Assembly: GCA_019009955.1 (NCBI GenBank)
Contig: CM032228.1
Coordinates: forward strand, 125,234,001-125,298,000
Length of the DNA: 64,000 nt
Reading direction: 5' to 3'
Origin: Riptortus pedestris
Lineage: Eukaryota; Arthropoda; Insecta; Hemiptera; Alydidae
Below the pieces are notes generated by a model. It saw only the letters and a list, made by a program, of their open reading frames with translations, was not told the origin of the DNA and searched no databases. The translations under genes and the position numbers were made by a program. Below are positions 62,645 through 64,000 of the stretch, one piece after another (position 1 is the stretch's first letter; each line of letters opens with the position of its first letter).

Positions 62645-64000
62645 CTCAATAACTTGGAAGTTTTATTTTGTTTTGTTTATGGCTGAAAGAGAAGTTGTAC
62701 TGAACATTTTTACAGACATATGATATTGCATAACGAAAGAGATTATGAAAATGAGTACCTATAGATAAAAATACTAATCATTAATTAAAATGGCTTGAAC
62801 AAAATACTAATTCACAGTTACTCATAATTTATGATTGAGTAGTTCAATGTATGACCTGTTATTGGGATTTAAAATAAGTTCATAGCATTTTTAAGAGTAT
62901 ACTAATTTAAAACAGTACTTGTTTACTTGATATTGAATTTAATTGATATTTAATAAAAGAATGAACCTTTAGTATTATAAGTTGTCATTGTTTAGGTAAT
63001 CATTTATTTCCATTTTTCCCAAAACTTGTACTTTTTTTGGGCAACGCTTAAAAGAATTTTCCGTTAAGAGAGTTTGAGAGACCAGAATAAGTGTAAATTT
63101 GTTTTGGTAAGATCAGTTGGGTTTCCCAGCCATGCATCAATAGTTGTTCCCATGTCTTTCAAAGACCATTACAATAGGAGTTATGGCATTAAAAAAACAA
63201 AAAAAAAAACAATGTGCTTGCAATAATCAATACTGATCACTTGTGTTGAGCTCTACTTTAATTTTTCTAAATAAATTACACTGTTGAATTATTATTGGAG
63301 GGGTGGAAGGAAAGTACAGCTTTCTAATCCTACAAAATTTACTTCATCTTTGCAGATCAATTAACTTCCAGAGTTGCTCATGGAGGTACACCCATGGTTT
63401 TCTTAGGATTTTCTTCTACCATTAATGTTATAAAGGTTTTGTTTTTCAAAACTGGCTATCAATCTCTCTCTAATGGATCCTTAACTTTCCATTTCTGGAG
63501 AAAGTGCTAAAGAAAATATGGTAAACTTTGTTTTGTAAAATTATAAAGTGGTTAAATGTATGTGGGAGGTATGTTCAGTGTTTATTGCCATTACTTATGG
63601 GTTATTTCAGATAATGCTTTTGTTTATTCCCCATCGTTTGATTAACCATCAGGATGCTTTGTCTTCAAAATCAAAATATATTCTTCTGAATCAAGTAAAT
63701 CTTATAGGTGGTGCTTCGTCTTAATGCATCATCTCCTTAAATGCCCCTTATTTGTCTAACTGAATGTACTCCGTTTTTTGGGTGGGGGGGGGGAGTCAGC
63801 TTCAAGGTGAAAATATTTTTCTTCCAATTTGAGTTAGAAAAGTACCTGCTAAGTATTTTGGATCTGGATTGAAACATAAATAATTTTTGACCAATTCATT
63901 TTCAGTAAATCATTATTGACAAAATAAACACTCCTGAGAAGTAATAGAAAAAATAATTAAATTTAAATCATATTTAATTTTAAGATTGAGCACAAAGTTA
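62642..64000. other. AT-rich sequence without recognised genes
   Basis: Plain AT-rich sequence with an A run near 63193 and a G run near 63784. An acceptor-like tttgcag at about 63350 opens no convincing continuation of the MTUS-like gene: phase 0 meets a stop after two codons. Confidence 0.5.

Noticed and set aside
63350..63480. tttgcag acceptor as a possible tenth exon of the MTUS-like gene
   Set aside because: Phase 0, required by the donor at 54816, hits a stop after two codons; the other phases give no tail-like sequence.

Overview
The window is nuclear DNA from an animal, very probably an arthropod. It is AT-rich, full of (TA)n and (GA)n microsatellites, and has one spliced gene with multi-kilobase introns and GT-AG junctions. 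The microsatellite load and tRNA-derived SINEs would suit a crustacean, but that is only a guess. There is no prokaryotic or viral gene organisation.

Gene. From about 32.8 kb rightwards, nine plus-strand exons join in a single consistent reading frame (476 codons to the last possible splice site). They encode the C-terminal part of a homologue of microtubule-associated tumour suppressor proteins (MTUS1/ATIP, MTUS2/TIP150). The order is: a Gly/Pro-rich segment with an SPIP motif, a conserved 'ALAVLVQHL' block, about 280 residues of coiled coil, the family hallmark ending NEELQWKL, and a basic Ser/Pro tail. The N-terminal exons and promoter are not recognisable here; exon 1 of this set starts inside a codon.

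Left third (1-32 kb). No convincing exon was found. This part is old and young repeats, mostly non-coding.

Repeats. Family A (18 copies or fragments) is a 0.5-1 kb element. It has short inverted ends (GCAGATTTCCC), a subterminal perfect palindrome, an internal (TA)n tract and, in long copies, a tandemly doubled core. Family B (2 copies) has a tandem array of a ~298-bp unit and is embedded in (TA)n tracts on both sides; one copy sits inside the (TA)n of a family A element. Families C and D are foldback elements whose arms carry a hammerhead-ribozyme-like hairpin of constant architecture but different sequence. Four of the five foldbacks lie in introns of the MTUS-like gene. There are also tRNA-derived SINEs of two kinds, a 56-bp TTAA-bounded palindrome (piggyBac-like MITE), and a diverged ~500-bp duplication near 4-6.6 kb.

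The most interesting signal is the hammerhead-like foldback families (C and D) in successive introns. Next are the two microsatellite-associated, internally tandem elements A and B and their nesting.
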